Counted from the stretch's first letter, positions 52,820 through 61,429 are shown. The stretch is DNA of 64,000 bases from Brevibacterium permense (GCF_013280495.1 NZ_JABSSX010000005.1:124001-188000); one strand, 5' to 3'. Program-made: numbers and translations. The notes: a model not told the origin generated them from the sequence alone.

Positions 52820-54468
52820 TTGTCGTCGCGGGAATCATCCGCCGACTTCGCGTCCTTTTCGTCTGCTCCGCCGGACTTCACGTCTGACTTCTTCGTGCCG
52901 GATTCCTTCGCCGAGGCAGCCGCCGACTTCTCGTCGTCCGCCGACTTCTCGTCGTCTGCGGCGTCCGAATCGGCATCCTCCGCGTCGTCGGCGCTCGAGT
53001 CCGCCTTCGCAGGGCCCTTAGCCGAGGTGGTGGCACCGACCTTCTGCGCGCGCTTGCTCATCTTCACGGTCTTGCCGCCGCGTCCGCCACCGGACAGCAC
53101 CGAGCGCACGTACGCGCCCGAGGCCAGAGCATGGAGGATGACGGCGAGGATTAGGGCGATGCCGGCGGCGACGAGGCCTTCCCACCACTCGGCCTGACCG
53201 GCGAAGGAGCGGCCGGCGATGCCCAGCGGCGAGGTGAACGGCGTCCACGAAAGCACCTTCGCAACGGTGCCCGAGGGTCCGATGATGACCGGGGCGAAGA
53301 AGCCCGCCACGGTGATGACGCCGATGATCGTTAGGAAGGCGGCGCGCGCCTTGGAGCCGACGACGGTCGACGCCCAGACAAGCAGCGCGAACACCGACCA
53401 GGCAGTGAGCAGCAGGGCCAGCGCGAACCAGCCCAGGCCCGGCAGCATGGCGAATGCCAGGGACGTCTTGCCCGACAGCGAGAGTCCGAGCTCGGTGACG
53501 ACGGCAGCCGCAACGAGGTGAACGACGACCAGGGTCAGCATGCCCGTGATTCGTCCCGAGGCCGAGGCGCGCGGTGGAATCGTGGCCGCGATGATCTCGG
53601 TGATCCGGTTGCGCTTCTCCAAGCGCAGGTTCTGATACAGCGCAGTGCCCAAAGTGGCGACGACGAGCAGCGACAGTACGACCATTCCCCACAGCAGCGG
53701 GGTGGCCACATCGCTGTCGACGGCCGGCGTCTCGAGCAGCGTCGCTTCGGTCTTCGGCGCGAGCTTCTCGAGCAGTGCGTCGGGCTGTTTGTCCAGTGCG
53801 ATGATCGTCGGCTGTCCCTGACCGCTCGGGTCCTGGATGAATGCGGCGTCGACCTTGCCCTCACGCACGAGCTTCTCGGCCGCCTGCGCGTCGTCGACGT
53901 CGGTGATCTTCACACCCAGCTGCTGCTCATACATCGCCGCCTGCTCGCCGACTCCGACCATCGCCATGGTCGGAGTGCCCGAGTCCTTCTGCACGTCGGC
54001 GACGATTCCGGAGATGATCGCGGCCAGCACGCCGAGGATGATCACGCCGGCCGTGACCAGGAAGTACGGGCTGCGCATGGCCGTGGTGGACTCACGATTC
54101 GACACGAGCCACGCGGCCTGGCGGTTGCCGACATCGACGAACTCCGAGACCAGTCCGGTCTCCGGCAGTTCGTCGGGATCGGGGGTGTCCTCGGCGAGCT
54201 CGAAGGGAACGTCGTCGAGACCGGCAGTCGCGCCGGATTCGTCCGAACCCTTCGCGTCCGAGTCTTTCTTCCCTGAGGCGGCCGACCCCTTAGCCGCACC
54301 GGTCACGGTCGCCTCGGCGTCCGAGTCGACCTCCTCGGCTGTGGTCTCGTCTTCGATCACATCGTCATCGACGGGCACACCGAGGTCGTCGATGCCTTCG
54401 CCGGCCGTGCCCTTGGACACGAGCGGTTCCGGGGACTCGTCATTCGCACCATTGTCTTTGCGCGCCAT
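52816..54468 (-). CDS. ABC-2-type permease with long charged tails (NatB-like)
   Basis: 550-residue membrane protein. Residues 1-105 are acidic and low complexity, and residues after about 480 are Lys/Asp/Ser/Ala-rich; both tails are cytoplasmic if the first helix near 133-155 is a signal anchor. An extracytoplasmic domain follows (about 155-265), then five or six helices of the ABC2_membrane_3 fold, with LEKRNRITEIIAATIPP in the coupling region. It is overlapped by the ATPase gene upstream (TAATG) and TrmH downstream. Substrate unknown; NatAB Na+ export is an analogy only. Confidence 0.82.
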   Translation of the reverse strand: MARKDNGANDESPEPLVSKGTAGEGIDDLGVPVDDDVIEDETTAEEVDSDAEATVTGAAKGSAASGKKDSDAKGSDESGATAGLDDVPFELAEDTPDPDELPETGLVSEFVDVGNRQAAWLVSNRESTTAMRSPYFLVTAGVIILGVLAAIISGIVADVQKDSGTPTMAMVGVGEQAAMYEQQLGVKITDVDDAQAAEKLVREGKVDAAFIQDPSGQGQPTIIALDKQPDALLEKLAPKTEATLLETPAVDSDVATPLLWGMVVLSLLVVATLGTALYQNLRLEKRNRITEIIAATIPPRASASGRITGMLTLVVVHLVAAAVVTELGLSLSGKTSLAFAMLPGLGWFALALLLTAWSVFALLVWASTVVGSKARAAFLTIIGVITVAGFFAPVIIGPSGTVAKVLSWTPFTSPLGIAGRSFAGQAEWWEGLVAAGIALILAVILHALASGAYVRSVLSGGGRGGKTVKMSKRAQKVGATTSAKGPAKADSSADDAEDADSDAADDEKSADDEKSAAASAKESGTKKSDVKSGGADEKDAKSADDSRDDK

Positions 54469-55343
54469 TACAGAGCCTCCTTGTACTGCTCGGCCAGTGT
54501 CGGGCGGACACTTTCGAAGTTCTTCACATTCTTCAGCTCAGCCACGGCAGCGGCGGCTGACTTCGCATCATTCGCGCGGAAGCTCACGCCCTCGCGTCCG
54601 ACGGTCTTCACATCGCTGATTCCCGTTCGGGATTTCAGCACCGAGGCGTCCGCCTCGGTGTCCGCCGTCTCGACGCGGTAGTGCGGGTCACCGAGCAGCT
54701 TCTCGACGCTGCCCGAGGCGGTCACCTTGCCCTGGTTCAGGATGATGACATCATCGGCGAACGTCTGTGCGGCCTCCCAGTCGTCGGTGGCCAGGATGAC
54801 AGGCACGCCCGAGGATGCGTGGGCCCGCAGCAGGGACGTGACCAGGCGCAGCGAGGCGGCGTCAAGGCCGGCGAAGGCATCGTCGATGACGACGACGTCC
54901 GGGTCGGCGGCCAGCGTCGCGGCGATGTCGACGCGGGCGATCTCGGCGCCGGAGAGGTTCTTCAACGGTGCGTAGCCGCGGTCGGCGAGCTCGAGGTGGC
55001 CGAGCAGGGTCAGCGCATTCCGTTCGGCCGCGCCCAGGGTGATCCCGTGCAGGCGGGCGAGGTAGACGATCTGGTCGAGCACGCGCATGTTCGGGTATCC
55101 CCCGCGCTCGGCGGGCAGATACCCGAAGTTCTGTCGATCACCGAAGTCGAGCTCGAAGTCCTCGAGTTCGACGCTGCCCACGTCGGCGGAGATCAGGCCC
55201 ATGATGATGCGCACGAGTTCGGTGCGGCCCGCCGAGCGGGTTCCCACGATCGCGGTGATCCGGCCCGCCTCGGCGGTGAAACTCACCTCGTCCAGATATG
55301 TCCGCTTCCCTTTGCGCAGGGAAACCTCTTTCAGTGTGAGCAC
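54468..55343 (-). CDS. ABC-type ATPase subunit with degenerate catalytic motifs
   Basis: 291 residues with overall ABC fold order but altered key residues. Walker A is GTRSAGRT (34-41), with Arg40 in place of Lys. The signature is LSGAE in place of LSGGQ. Walker B is VVVIDDAFAGLD, with Asp155 in place of the catalytic Glu. The switch-His position reads ATDDW (Asp187). It is paired by a one-base overlap with an ABC-2 permease, so a transporter is formed, but ATP hydrolysis is expected to be weak or absent. The C-terminal 80 residues are an extra alpha/beta domain. Confidence 0.85.
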   Translation of the reverse strand: MLTLKEVSLRKGKRTYLDEVSFTAEAGRITAIVGTRSAGRTELVRIIMGLISADVGSVELEDFELDFGDRQNFGYLPAERGGYPNMRVLDQIVYLARLHGITLGAAERNALTLLGHLELADRGYAPLKNLSGAEIARVDIAATLAADPDVVVIDDAFAGLDAASLRLVTSLLRAHASSGVPVILATDDWEAAQTFADDVIILNQGKVTASGSVEKLLGDPHYRVETADTEADASVLKSRTGISDVKTVGREGVSFRANDAKSAAAAVAELKNVKNFESVRPTLAEQYKEAL

Positions 55344-55398
55344 GCGTCATCCTTACTGTTGCATCAGGCAATACTGTGGGAGTGTCTCATCTATCGTG

Positions 55399-55421
55399 TT
55401 GAAATCAGAGACGTGTTTCAA
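55399..55421 (-). promoter_or_regulatory. Small inverted repeat upstream of the degenerate ABC operon
   Basis: TTGAAA (55399-55404) faces TTTCAA (55416-55421) about 56 bp before the ATPase start. It might be an operator. The rest of the gap to pyrE holds two CGCCGAGGCGG copies (about 55489 and 55509). Confidence 0.25.
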
Positions 55422-55550
55422 ACCGGGCCTGTGATTTCGACCGAATTGCCAGTCGAGTCCCAGGTCGTGTTCGGTGGGTTCGTTCTCGCCGAGGCGGTCG
55501 TGGCTAAGCATCAACCCGCCGAGGCGGTCCCCCGTCAGTCGAGTTCGAGG

Positions 55551-56117
55551 TCAGTCGAGGCCGAGGTCCGCGGTCGTCAGCGCGGTCAGGTACGGAATTC
55601 CCGTCGCTTCGACCCGTTCCTTGGCGCCGGTGTCGCGGTCCATGACCACGGCCACGGCGACCACCTCGGCGCCGGCTTCCTTGAGCGCTTCGACGGCGGT
55701 GAGCACGGAACCTCCCGTGGTCGACGTGTCCTCGACGGCGACGACGCGCTTGCCGGCGACGTCGGGGCCTTCGACGCGACGGGACATTCCGTGCTTCTTC
55801 GCCTCTTTGCGCACGACGAAGGAATCGAGCGGGGTGCCGCGCACCACAGACCGGTGCATGACGGCGGTGCCGACCGGGTCGGCACCCATCGTCAGGCCGC
55901 CGACGGCGTCGACCTTGTCGAGCAGATCATGAGCCTCGAGGAGGTCGAGGACGACATCGCCGACGAGCGGTGCCGAGCGGTGATCGAGAGTGACCCGACG
56001 CAGATCGAGGTAGTAGTCGGCCTCCTTGCCGGAGGAGAGGGTCACCCTGCCGCGCACCACGGCGAGTTCGTCGATGAGGTCGAGCAGTTGTCGGCGAGTG
56101 TCAGCGCTGTCGGTCAT
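55551..56117 (-). CDS. pyrE: Orotate phosphoribosyltransferase
   Basis: 188-residue type I phosphoribosyltransferase, fifth step of pyrimidine synthesis, joining orotate and PRPP to OMP. The PRPP loop VVAVEDTSTTGGSV is clear, as are LSSGKEADYYLDLRRVTL at the N-terminus and RKEAKKHGMSRRVEG in the catalytic loop. Length is normal. TAGACT ends 7 bases before ATG 56117, so the transcript may be leaderless, although GGAGA is also present. Transcribed towards the ABC/TrmH operon but 207 bp away from it. Confidence 0.96.
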   Translation of the reverse strand: MTDSADTRRQLLDLIDELAVVRGRVTLSSGKEADYYLDLRRVTLDHRSAPLVGDVVLDLLEAHDLLDKVDAVGGLTMGADPVGTAVMHRSVVRGTPLDSFVVRKEAKKHGMSRRVEGPDVAGKRVVAVEDTSTTGGSVLTAVEALKEAGAEVVAVAVVMDRDTGAKERVEATGIPYLTALTTADLGLD

Positions 56118-56269
56118 GGTCTCCAGTCTAATGCGCGGGTTTCGGGCGATCGCTCAGCGCCGTCTCAGCGACGGCGGCGGATGCGGACGTGACAGACGGC
56201 ACAGATCTGGAGCGTAAGGATTTCGTCGCGCCTGCGTCTGTACCGATGCTATAAAGAATCAACACACCT

Positions 56270-56298
56270 TTGGACTTTCGACTACAGTGAGTTGTAGA
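56270..56298 (+). promoter_or_regulatory. Promoter of the GlsB-like gene
   Basis: TTGGAC (56270-56275) and TGTAGA (56293-56298) are 17 bp apart, about 60 bp before the start. A CTACA/TGTAG inverted repeat overlaps the -10 region. Confidence 0.4.
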
Positions 56299-56357
56299 GT
56301 GTCAACAACACCGCGCAGCCCAGCCGGTCAAGTGCCTTCAGGAAGGACGTGAGCAAC

Positions 56358-56630
56358 ATGGGTTTCATCGCATATCTCATCCTCGGACTCATCGCCGGAG
56401 CCATCGCTAAGGCGATCCTGCCCGGTAAACAGGGCGGCGGCTTCTTCGCCACACTGATCCTCGGCGTGATCGGAGCCATGGTCGGCGGCTGGCTCGGCGG
56501 CATGATCTTCGGCGCGCAGATGGATAAGTTCTTCTCGCTGTCGTCGTGGCTCTGCGCGATCGGCGGTTCGCTGATCGTGCTCATCATCTGGGGCCTCATC
56601 ACCGGACGCTCGAAGAGCAAGGCCGACTGA
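56358..56630 (+). CDS. GlsB/YeaQ/YmgE-family small membrane protein
   Basis: 90-residue protein with three hydrophobic helices, transglycosylase-associated (GlsB/YeaQ/YmgE) family. The family pattern is FIAYLILGLIAGAIAKAILPG, then ILGVIGAMVGGWLGG and a final helix IGGSLIVLIIWG. Members are stress-induced membrane proteins of unknown mechanism; gls24-glsB pairs occur in Gram-positives. An in-frame GTG at 56349 is possible, with GGAAGG just upstream. A very stable terminator follows. A decayed Asp23/Gls24-like sequence lies directly downstream on the other strand. Confidence 0.88.
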   Translation: MGFIAYLILGLIAGAIAKAILPGKQGGGFFATLILGVIGAMVGGWLGGMIFGAQMDKFFSLSSWLCAIGGSLIVLIIWGLITGRSKSKAD

Positions 56631-56639
56631 GCGACTGCA

Positions 56640-56697
56640 GCACAGAAAGAGGTGGCCAGCCCAAGTTTGAAACTGGGCTGTCCACCTCTTTCTGTGC
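56640..56697 (+). terminator. Strong terminator of the GlsB-like gene
   Basis: 24-bp arms (56640-56663 and 56674-56697) beginning GCACAGAAAGAGGTGG pair with one mismatch around a 10-base loop, 10 bp after the stop. Confidence 0.8.
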
Positions 56698-56861
56698 CCG
56701 CAGCAAGTGAACCCGCTTCAGTCACGGCCGAGGCGAGTTTGTGGAACACCCTTCTCTGAAATGCACAGTTTCCTCATTGGGCAATTGAGATTGGCAATTG
56801 AGAGCAAGGTGCATCGAAAGCGGAATTCGCTGGGTTTCGGGGCCTTCCGCAGGACCACGAC

Positions 56862-57172
56862 CGACCCGCACCGCCACTGACCGTGCAACCGCAGACGGCG
56901 CCGTGGATGTCGATCTCCCCGATGGGACCGTCGACCGCAGCTTGCAGGTTGACGGCGATGACGACGAAGAGCTCATCGACGATCTCGGACACGGGCCGAC
57001 TGTCGTCGAGATGCGCATCGATCCGGACGTTGAGGCCCTCACTGGTTCGTCAGACCTCGACGGCGCTGCCTCCGGCTCGCCCGCAGGAGTCAGATTCACG
57101 CTGCGGGCGCGGATACCGGACACTGCGTCGACGGCCTCGCGGATGATTCCGCAACCGCCATCGCCGAGGGCG
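56862..57172 (-). pseudogene. Possible decayed Asp23/Gls24-family gene
   Basis: On the minus strand, one frame reads GIIREAVDAVSGIRARSVNL and ends near 57040. A second frame continues with NVRIDAHLDDSRPVSEIVDE, then a segment ending GPIGEIDIHGAVCG. Together these resemble the helix-strand order of Asp23/Gls24 envelope-stress proteins, with a frameshift between the halves and no clear start. The assignment comes from pattern reading only. The neighbouring GlsB-like gene fits such a locus. The 56698-56861 interval shows nothing else. Confidence 0.35.
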
Positions 57173-57291
57173 TGGAAGCATGGGTATATGCTCGAGCGCC
57201 GGCGCGCCTCGACGGACCGTTCGACCGGGGCAGCACCGTCGACGCGATGACCCAGATCCTCCGGCACTATCGGGTGCGGCCGCCGAACATA

Positions 57292-57368
57292 GGCACTATC
57301 GGATACCTTCCACGCGCAGAAGTATCCGATAGCGACCTGGATGTGAGTTCGGATGTCCGAAAGTGACC
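57292..57368. repeat. Dispersed palindromic repeat, copy 2
   Basis: GGCACTATCGGATA, then AGTATCCGATAGCGACC (57321-57337) and GTCCGAAAGTGACC (57355-57368), in the same order and spacing as the element at 12954-13031. A further partial half (GGCACTATCGGGT) lies at 57262-57274. Confidence 0.7.
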
Positions 57369-57835
57369 TGAAGTCAGGCAGGCGTTCGCGAAATTCTCTG
57401 TGAATGACAAGAACCCCGGGGCGCGTGATCGCGACATCCCGGGGTCCTCGCAGCACTCCCCTCGAGTACCCGGACGCATCCCCATACGTCCGTTATGTCC
57501 ACCCGATCCCCACCGGGCGAACACATTAATTTGACCACACTTTCATATCGCTTGTAAAGAATCTCACGCACCGTCTTGAATCCTGTCGGGCTTTATAGCA
57601 TAGAAGCGATCAGAATAAAACCCCTGGTCACAGGCTCAACTCCAGATAGTTCAATCCTCAACTCATTTGTGCCGCTCCTGCAGAAAATTGCATATAGGTC
57701 ACATTTCGCGACGCGCATACGACCACGATTCGATGATCGCCGACACGTCTTGCGAGACCCGACTCAGCGAACGGGGTGCCAAGCGATCACCGCTGGCGCG
57801 CGTCATGCCGACGAGGCCACGTGACGAATCCCGAC
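57369..57835. other. Gene-free region with an AT-rich patch
   Basis: No supportable ORF. Positions about 57525-57715 are markedly AT-rich for this genome. CCCGACTCAGCGA is repeated near 57758 and 57828. The patch could hold a promoter, an unrecognised RNA or foreign DNA. Confidence 0.4.
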
Positions 57836-58612
57836 TCAGCGATCGCGGGTGCGGGCGAAGGAGAATCCGGTCGAGCCCCAGCGCATGAGCGGACGCGGCA
57901 CCAGGGGAGCCACGAGCGAGGCCATGCGGTACCCCCATCCCGGCACCGAGACGACCTTGGCCGCCCGCGCATCGCGAAGCGACTGCCGCACCACCTGATC
58001 GACGCTGAGCCAGATCAGGCCGGGCCCCGGACGCTCCACACCGAGGCGGCTGTGGAATTCCGTCCGGATGAACCCGGGCAGAACGGCGGTGACCGTCACC
58101 GGGCTGTCTCTGAGCTCCCCGGCGAGCGCCTCGGTGAACACCAGGGTCGCGGCCTTCGAAGCGGCATACTGTCCCATCGTCGTCACCGCTGCCAGCGAGG
58201 AGACGTTGATGATCCCTCCGCGACCGCGGGCCTGCATGCGCCGGGCCGCCGCCAGCGACAGCTCCCTCACCGCCCCGGCGAGCACCCGATCGAGCGCATC
58301 GAGCTCAGCAGAATCGGTATCCAGCAGTGTCCCGCGCAGACCGAAGCCGGCATTGTTGATGAGCACGTCGATCGGCTGCGTCGCGATGATCTCGTTGACC
58401 GCGTCGATACCGTCACGGATCGACAGATCGGCCATGGCCACCTCGGCGTGGATATTCTGCATGGTTCGCAGCTGCTCGGCCAGCTCACTCAGCCGGACCT
58501 CGTCCCGGGCGACGAGGACGAGGTCGTAGCCCTCGGCGGCCAGGGTGCGGGCATAGCCGCGTCCCAGCCCGGAGCTCGCCCCGGTGATGAGGGCACGCGG
58601 CCGCGGATTCAT
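57836..58612 (-). CDS. Short-chain dehydrogenase/reductase
   Basis: 258-residue SDR. Cofactor loop TGASSGLGRG, ARDEVRL (NADP-type Arg after beta-2), NNAGFGLRG and the catalytic Ser in NVSSLAAVTTMGQYAASK with Tyr and Lys. The C-terminal segment GWGYRMASLVAPLVPR is typical of the DltE/YqjQ-like group in which the substrate is undefined. The ATG overlaps the thioesterase stop by 4 bp, so it is the second gene of a two-gene operon. A lipid or acyl-derived substrate is inferred from that partner. Confidence 0.9.
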   Translation of the reverse strand: MNPRPRALITGASSGLGRGYARTLAAEGYDLVLVARDEVRLSELAEQLRTMQNIHAEVAMADLSIRDGIDAVNEIIATQPIDVLINNAGFGLRGTLLDTDSAELDALDRVLAGAVRELSLAAARRMQARGRGGIINVSSLAAVTTMGQYAASKAATLVFTEALAGELRDSPVTVTAVLPGFIRTEFHSRLGVERPGPGLIWLSVDQVVRQSLRDARAAKVVSVPGWGYRMASLVAPLVPRPLMRWGSTGFSFARTRDR

Positions 58613-59433
58613 ACCGCGCCTTGGCCTCGGCGCACGGTCAGGGACTGCACTGCTGTGCCGATGGGACCCTCGACGTCGCTGAGCACGCTCGTCGTCTCGC
58701 CCAGGCCGGTCGGCCCGAAGGCCACCTTGGTGTCGAAGCCGACCCAGCCGGGCTCGGGCACGCGGGTGAGGTGGATGGAGAGGTCGACGTTCGGGAAGAA
58801 CGTCGTCTTCGGATCCTCACGGACGGCCAGACCATTGGCGGTGTCGACGAACTTGACGAAAGCCGCAGTCGGCGGGTCGATCTCACCGTCGACGAGAGGA
58901 TAGGGACTGCGCACCCAGGACCGTGCGTAGCCGGGGCGGGCGTCCACTCCCTGGCGCCCCTCGAGGGACGCGATGTAGCCGCCGCCCCAGCGGTTGGTGA
59001 ATGGGATCTCGGGCACTTCGGACACGGGCGGCATCGCGGACCATTCGTCGCCGGCGACCGCCTCGGTGTCGGAGGCCTGCAGTCTCCACACCCGAGCGGT
59101 CACGCTGGCGCGCTCACCGTGGCGCATCTGCGCTTCGACGAGTTCGATGGTGCGGCCGGGGCGGACGACGTCGACATCGATGGTGAACTCGCCGGAGTGG
59201 ATGACACCGAGGACGTCGAAGGTCACCCGGGAGATGAGCTTGTCGCTGGGCAGTCGACGTTCGATCTCGGCGAGCACTATCCCCGAGGCAGGCGCGAGGT
59301 GCTGATCGCCGGGCTGCCAAGCGCCCTGGCTGTGCAGAGTTGAGATGAGGCGGTCCTCGGACAGCCGCACATAGTAGGAGTCCGGGTAGGCGGCACCGTC
59401 GTGGCCGAGGTGATCATTGGGAGCTTCAGGCAT
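58609..59433 (-). CDS. Acyl-CoA thioesterase, TesB-like double hot-dog
   Basis: 274 residues in two hot-dog halves. The first half has LISTLHSQGAWQPGDQHLAPASGIVLAEIER and LISRVTFDVLGVI. The second has AAFVKFVDTANGLA and PNVDLSIHLTRVPEPGWVGFDTKVAFG, then GLGETTSVLSDVEG. Such proteins hydrolyse acyl-CoA, often medium or branched chains. ATG 59433 has TAGGAT seven bases upstream and no ribosome site, pointing to leaderless translation; the longer frame to 59559 is not needed. Coupled to the SDR gene by ATGA. Confidence 0.87.
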   Translation of the reverse strand: MPEAPNDHLGHDGAAYPDSYYVRLSEDRLISTLHSQGAWQPGDQHLAPASGIVLAEIERRLPSDKLISRVTFDVLGVIHSGEFTIDVDVVRPGRTIELVEAQMRHGERASVTARVWRLQASDTEAVAGDEWSAMPPVSEVPEIPFTNRWGGGYIASLEGRQGVDARPGYARSWVRSPYPLVDGEIDPPTAAFVKFVDTANGLAVREDPKTTFFPNVDLSIHLTRVPEPGWVGFDTKVAFGPTGLGETTSVLSDVEGPIGTAVQSLTVRRGQGAV

Positions 59434-59446
59434 GGGCCCAATCCTA
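59434..59446 (-). promoter_or_regulatory. Putative -10 box for leaderless thioesterase transcript
   Basis: On the minus strand TAGGAT (59441-59446) is followed by seven bases and the ATG. No Shine-Dalgarno sequence is present. Confidence 0.4.
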
Positions 59447-59588
59447 TCGAGCCGTCGACACCGCGATCGGCGCAGGGGCGAAGCGCATACCCGTCCCGTG
59501 CGGCTCCGGCAGATCATCGCCGAGGCGGCCCACCCGAGCCGTCGACACCCTGTTTTCACCTCCGGCGCGGACGGCTTAGGGTGGGAGG

Positions 59589-60383
59589 GTGAGAATCGCT
59601 ACGTGGAATGTGAACTCGATCCGTGCCCGCCACGACCGCATCGGGGCCTGGCTGGATCGATCGGATGTCGATGTCCTGGCCATCCAGGAACTCAAGTGCA
59701 AGGACTCGCAGTTTCCCGAGGAGCTGTTCACCGAGCGCGGCTACGAGGTCAGCTATCACGGCCTCAACCAGTGGAACGGTGTCGCCATCGCCTCGCGCGT
59801 CGGACTGGCCGACACCGAGATCGGGTTCAAGGACATCCCTGCCTTCGGTTCGGAAGAACCCGTCGTCGAAGCCCGGTCGCTGTCGGTGACCTGCAACGAC
59901 GTACGCGTCTATTCGCTCTACGTGCCCAACGGCCGCGAACTCGACGACCCGCACTATGGCTACAAGCTGGAGTGGTACAAGGCGCTGACGGCCGATATCG
60001 CCGCCCAGCTGAGCGCCGAACCGCAGAAGAAGCTCGTGCTCTGCGGTGACTTCAACGTCGCTCCTCTCGACGAGGACGTCTGGGACATGGCCGAATTCGA
60101 CGGCGCCACCCACGTCTCCGATGCCGAACGCGCCGCTTTCGATGATCTCCTCGGCGCGGGCCTGAGCGAAGTGACCCGCCAGTTCACGCCCGGACCCGGC
60201 GTCTACACCTTCTGGGACTACCAGAAGCTGCGGTTCCCGAAGAAGCAGGGCATGCGCATCGACTTCCAGCTCGCCTCGCAGGCGCTGGCGAAGACAGCGA
60301 CCGCAGGCGAGATCGACCGTGAGGAACGCAAGGGCAAAGGCGCGTCCGATCACGCTCCCGTCATCGTCGACTACGACGTCTGA
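59589..60383 (+). CDS. xth: Exodeoxyribonuclease III (AP endonuclease)
   Basis: 264-residue Mg-dependent nuclease of the EEP superfamily that cleaves DNA at abasic sites during base-excision repair. Motifs are ATWNVNSIRAR, IQELKCKD (metal-binding Glu), YVPNGREL, LCGDFNVAPLD, RIDFQLAS and the C-terminal GASDHAPVIVDYDV with the catalytic Asp-His. GTG 59589 is supported by the family N-terminus. TAGGGT (59577-59582) lies six bases upstream, suggesting a leaderless transcript. The 3' end overlaps the tail of a convergent xdhC pseudogene by 13 bp. Confidence 0.96.
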   Translation: MRIATWNVNSIRARHDRIGAWLDRSDVDVLAIQELKCKDSQFPEELFTERGYEVSYHGLNQWNGVAIASRVGLADTEIGFKDIPAFGSEEPVVEARSLSVTCNDVRVYSLYVPNGRELDDPHYGYKLEWYKALTADIAAQLSAEPQKKLVLCGDFNVAPLDEDVWDMAEFDGATHVSDAERAAFDDLLGAGLSEVTRQFTPGPGVYTFWDYQKLRFPKKQGMRIDFQLASQALAKTATAGEIDREERKGKGASDHAPVIVDYDV

Positions 60384-60888
60384 ACGGCTCCGGTATTGCT
60401 GTTCCGAGCTCCGTGAATCGGTCCCCGCGCCTCCCCCAGCGGCAGGCTCGTTCCGCTTTCTATGCCAGAGACGAACTTCTGAATCATCGACACTGCGATC
60501 TCTTGGGCCGGCTTTGCCCCCCGAGTCGAGTCCGAACGGGGCACGGAGTCGCTCATACCGCTAGTCAGTCGTTCGTCGAGACCCCATCGCACCAATGAAA
60601 CCCTCGTCTGATCGCAGAGCACGCTCCAGGAGCGGAACATCGAACTTCGAATCATGGGCATGAGCTCGCAGATCACGGTACGCCGATTGGCCGAAACTTC
60701 ATCGAGATACCTGTGCGGCCCCTGATTACGAGTTCGTTCGCATCGGGAAACCGTTCCCGAGTGGCGAAAGTCGCTTGCGCGTCGCAGACGGTGACGTGAT
60801 ACCCGGTCAGCTTTCCGACTCTCACCAGCGCAACCGCGAGCGAGCTGGCGCCCAAGACGATCATCTTGGCCGGAGTGCCACAGTTTCG
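60371..60888 (-). pseudogene. Decayed xdhC-like gene (molybdenum hydroxylase maturation factor)
   Basis: Successive minus-strand frames spell out an XdhC C-terminal Rossmann domain: KMIVLGASSLAVALVRVGKL, YHVTVCDAQATFATRERFPD, then in a second frame GPHRYLDEVSANRRTVICEL. A third frame gives HDSKFDVPLLERALRSDEG and IGAMGSRRTTD followed by TAG. The second frame resumes with GAKPAQEIAVS and LPLGEARGPIHG. At least two frameshifts and a stop make it inactive, and the N-terminal half is missing where a transposase remnant begins. XdhC normally inserts sulfurated Mo cofactor into xanthine dehydrogenase-type enzymes, fitting the hydroxylase gene at 62091. Confidence 0.72.
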
Positions 60889-60904
60889 TATGGAATATCT
60901 GGTT

Positions 60905-61300
60905 TCCGCACTAAGCGAAACATTCAGGTCGGTGCGGCAACAGCGTGAGCGATCCACATCGACAGGGTGTCCACGAAAAGTCTCCTTCCCACCGCATCAT
61001 GGAAATTCGTCTAAGGCATGTCTCCTTTATTGGCTGATCTATGTCAGGATCGCGCTGATCACAATGGCCGCTCGATGGGTAGCGGCGGCGGCGTTTCCAT
61101 ACGGACTGCCAGGGTCCGAAGCGCTCGCGTGGCAGGTCGCGCCAGGCAATGCCGTACCGGTATCGGTAGACGGTTCCTTCGACCATTCGACGGGTACTCT
61201 CAAATGTTCGGTCTCTTTTGCTGACGTTCGAGGGCAGCAATGGTTCCGTTGTCTCCAACTGCCCATCAGTCAATTCACGGAGTGGTTGTTTTGTCGTCAC
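60905..61300 (-). pseudogene. Truncated IS5/IS427-like transposase remnant
   Basis: The first 80 or so residues (ELTDGQLETTEPLLP, RRMVEGTVYRYRYGIAWRDLP, FGPWQSVWKRRRR) are the DUF4096-type N-terminus of IS5-family transposases. The frame is then lost; degraded echoes of the DDE region (HPVDVDRSRC) follow in another frame before the xdhC fragment. No intact terminal inverted repeats were found. It probably marks the insertion that broke xdhC. Confidence 0.65.
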
Positions 61301-61429
61301 GAACCCACCGGGTCAATCCTGGAAACGCCAACAGTAGGGAACACACCCTAGCGACCGTCAGAGGGAATTTGACAGTCAACATCGAAAGGAAAGGGCGCAA
61401 AGATGGCTATGGGAAAATGAGTCCAATTC

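Noticed and set aside
56722..57456. 244-codon minus-strand ORF
   Set aside because: Ser/Arg-rich low-complexity stretches and passage through the dispersed repeat argue against a real gene; only part of it resembles a decayed Asp23 domain.
57570..57665. tRNA-like string with AGTTCAATCC
   Set aside because: No cloverleaf: acceptor and anticodon arms do not pair and no CCA-proximal stem is found.
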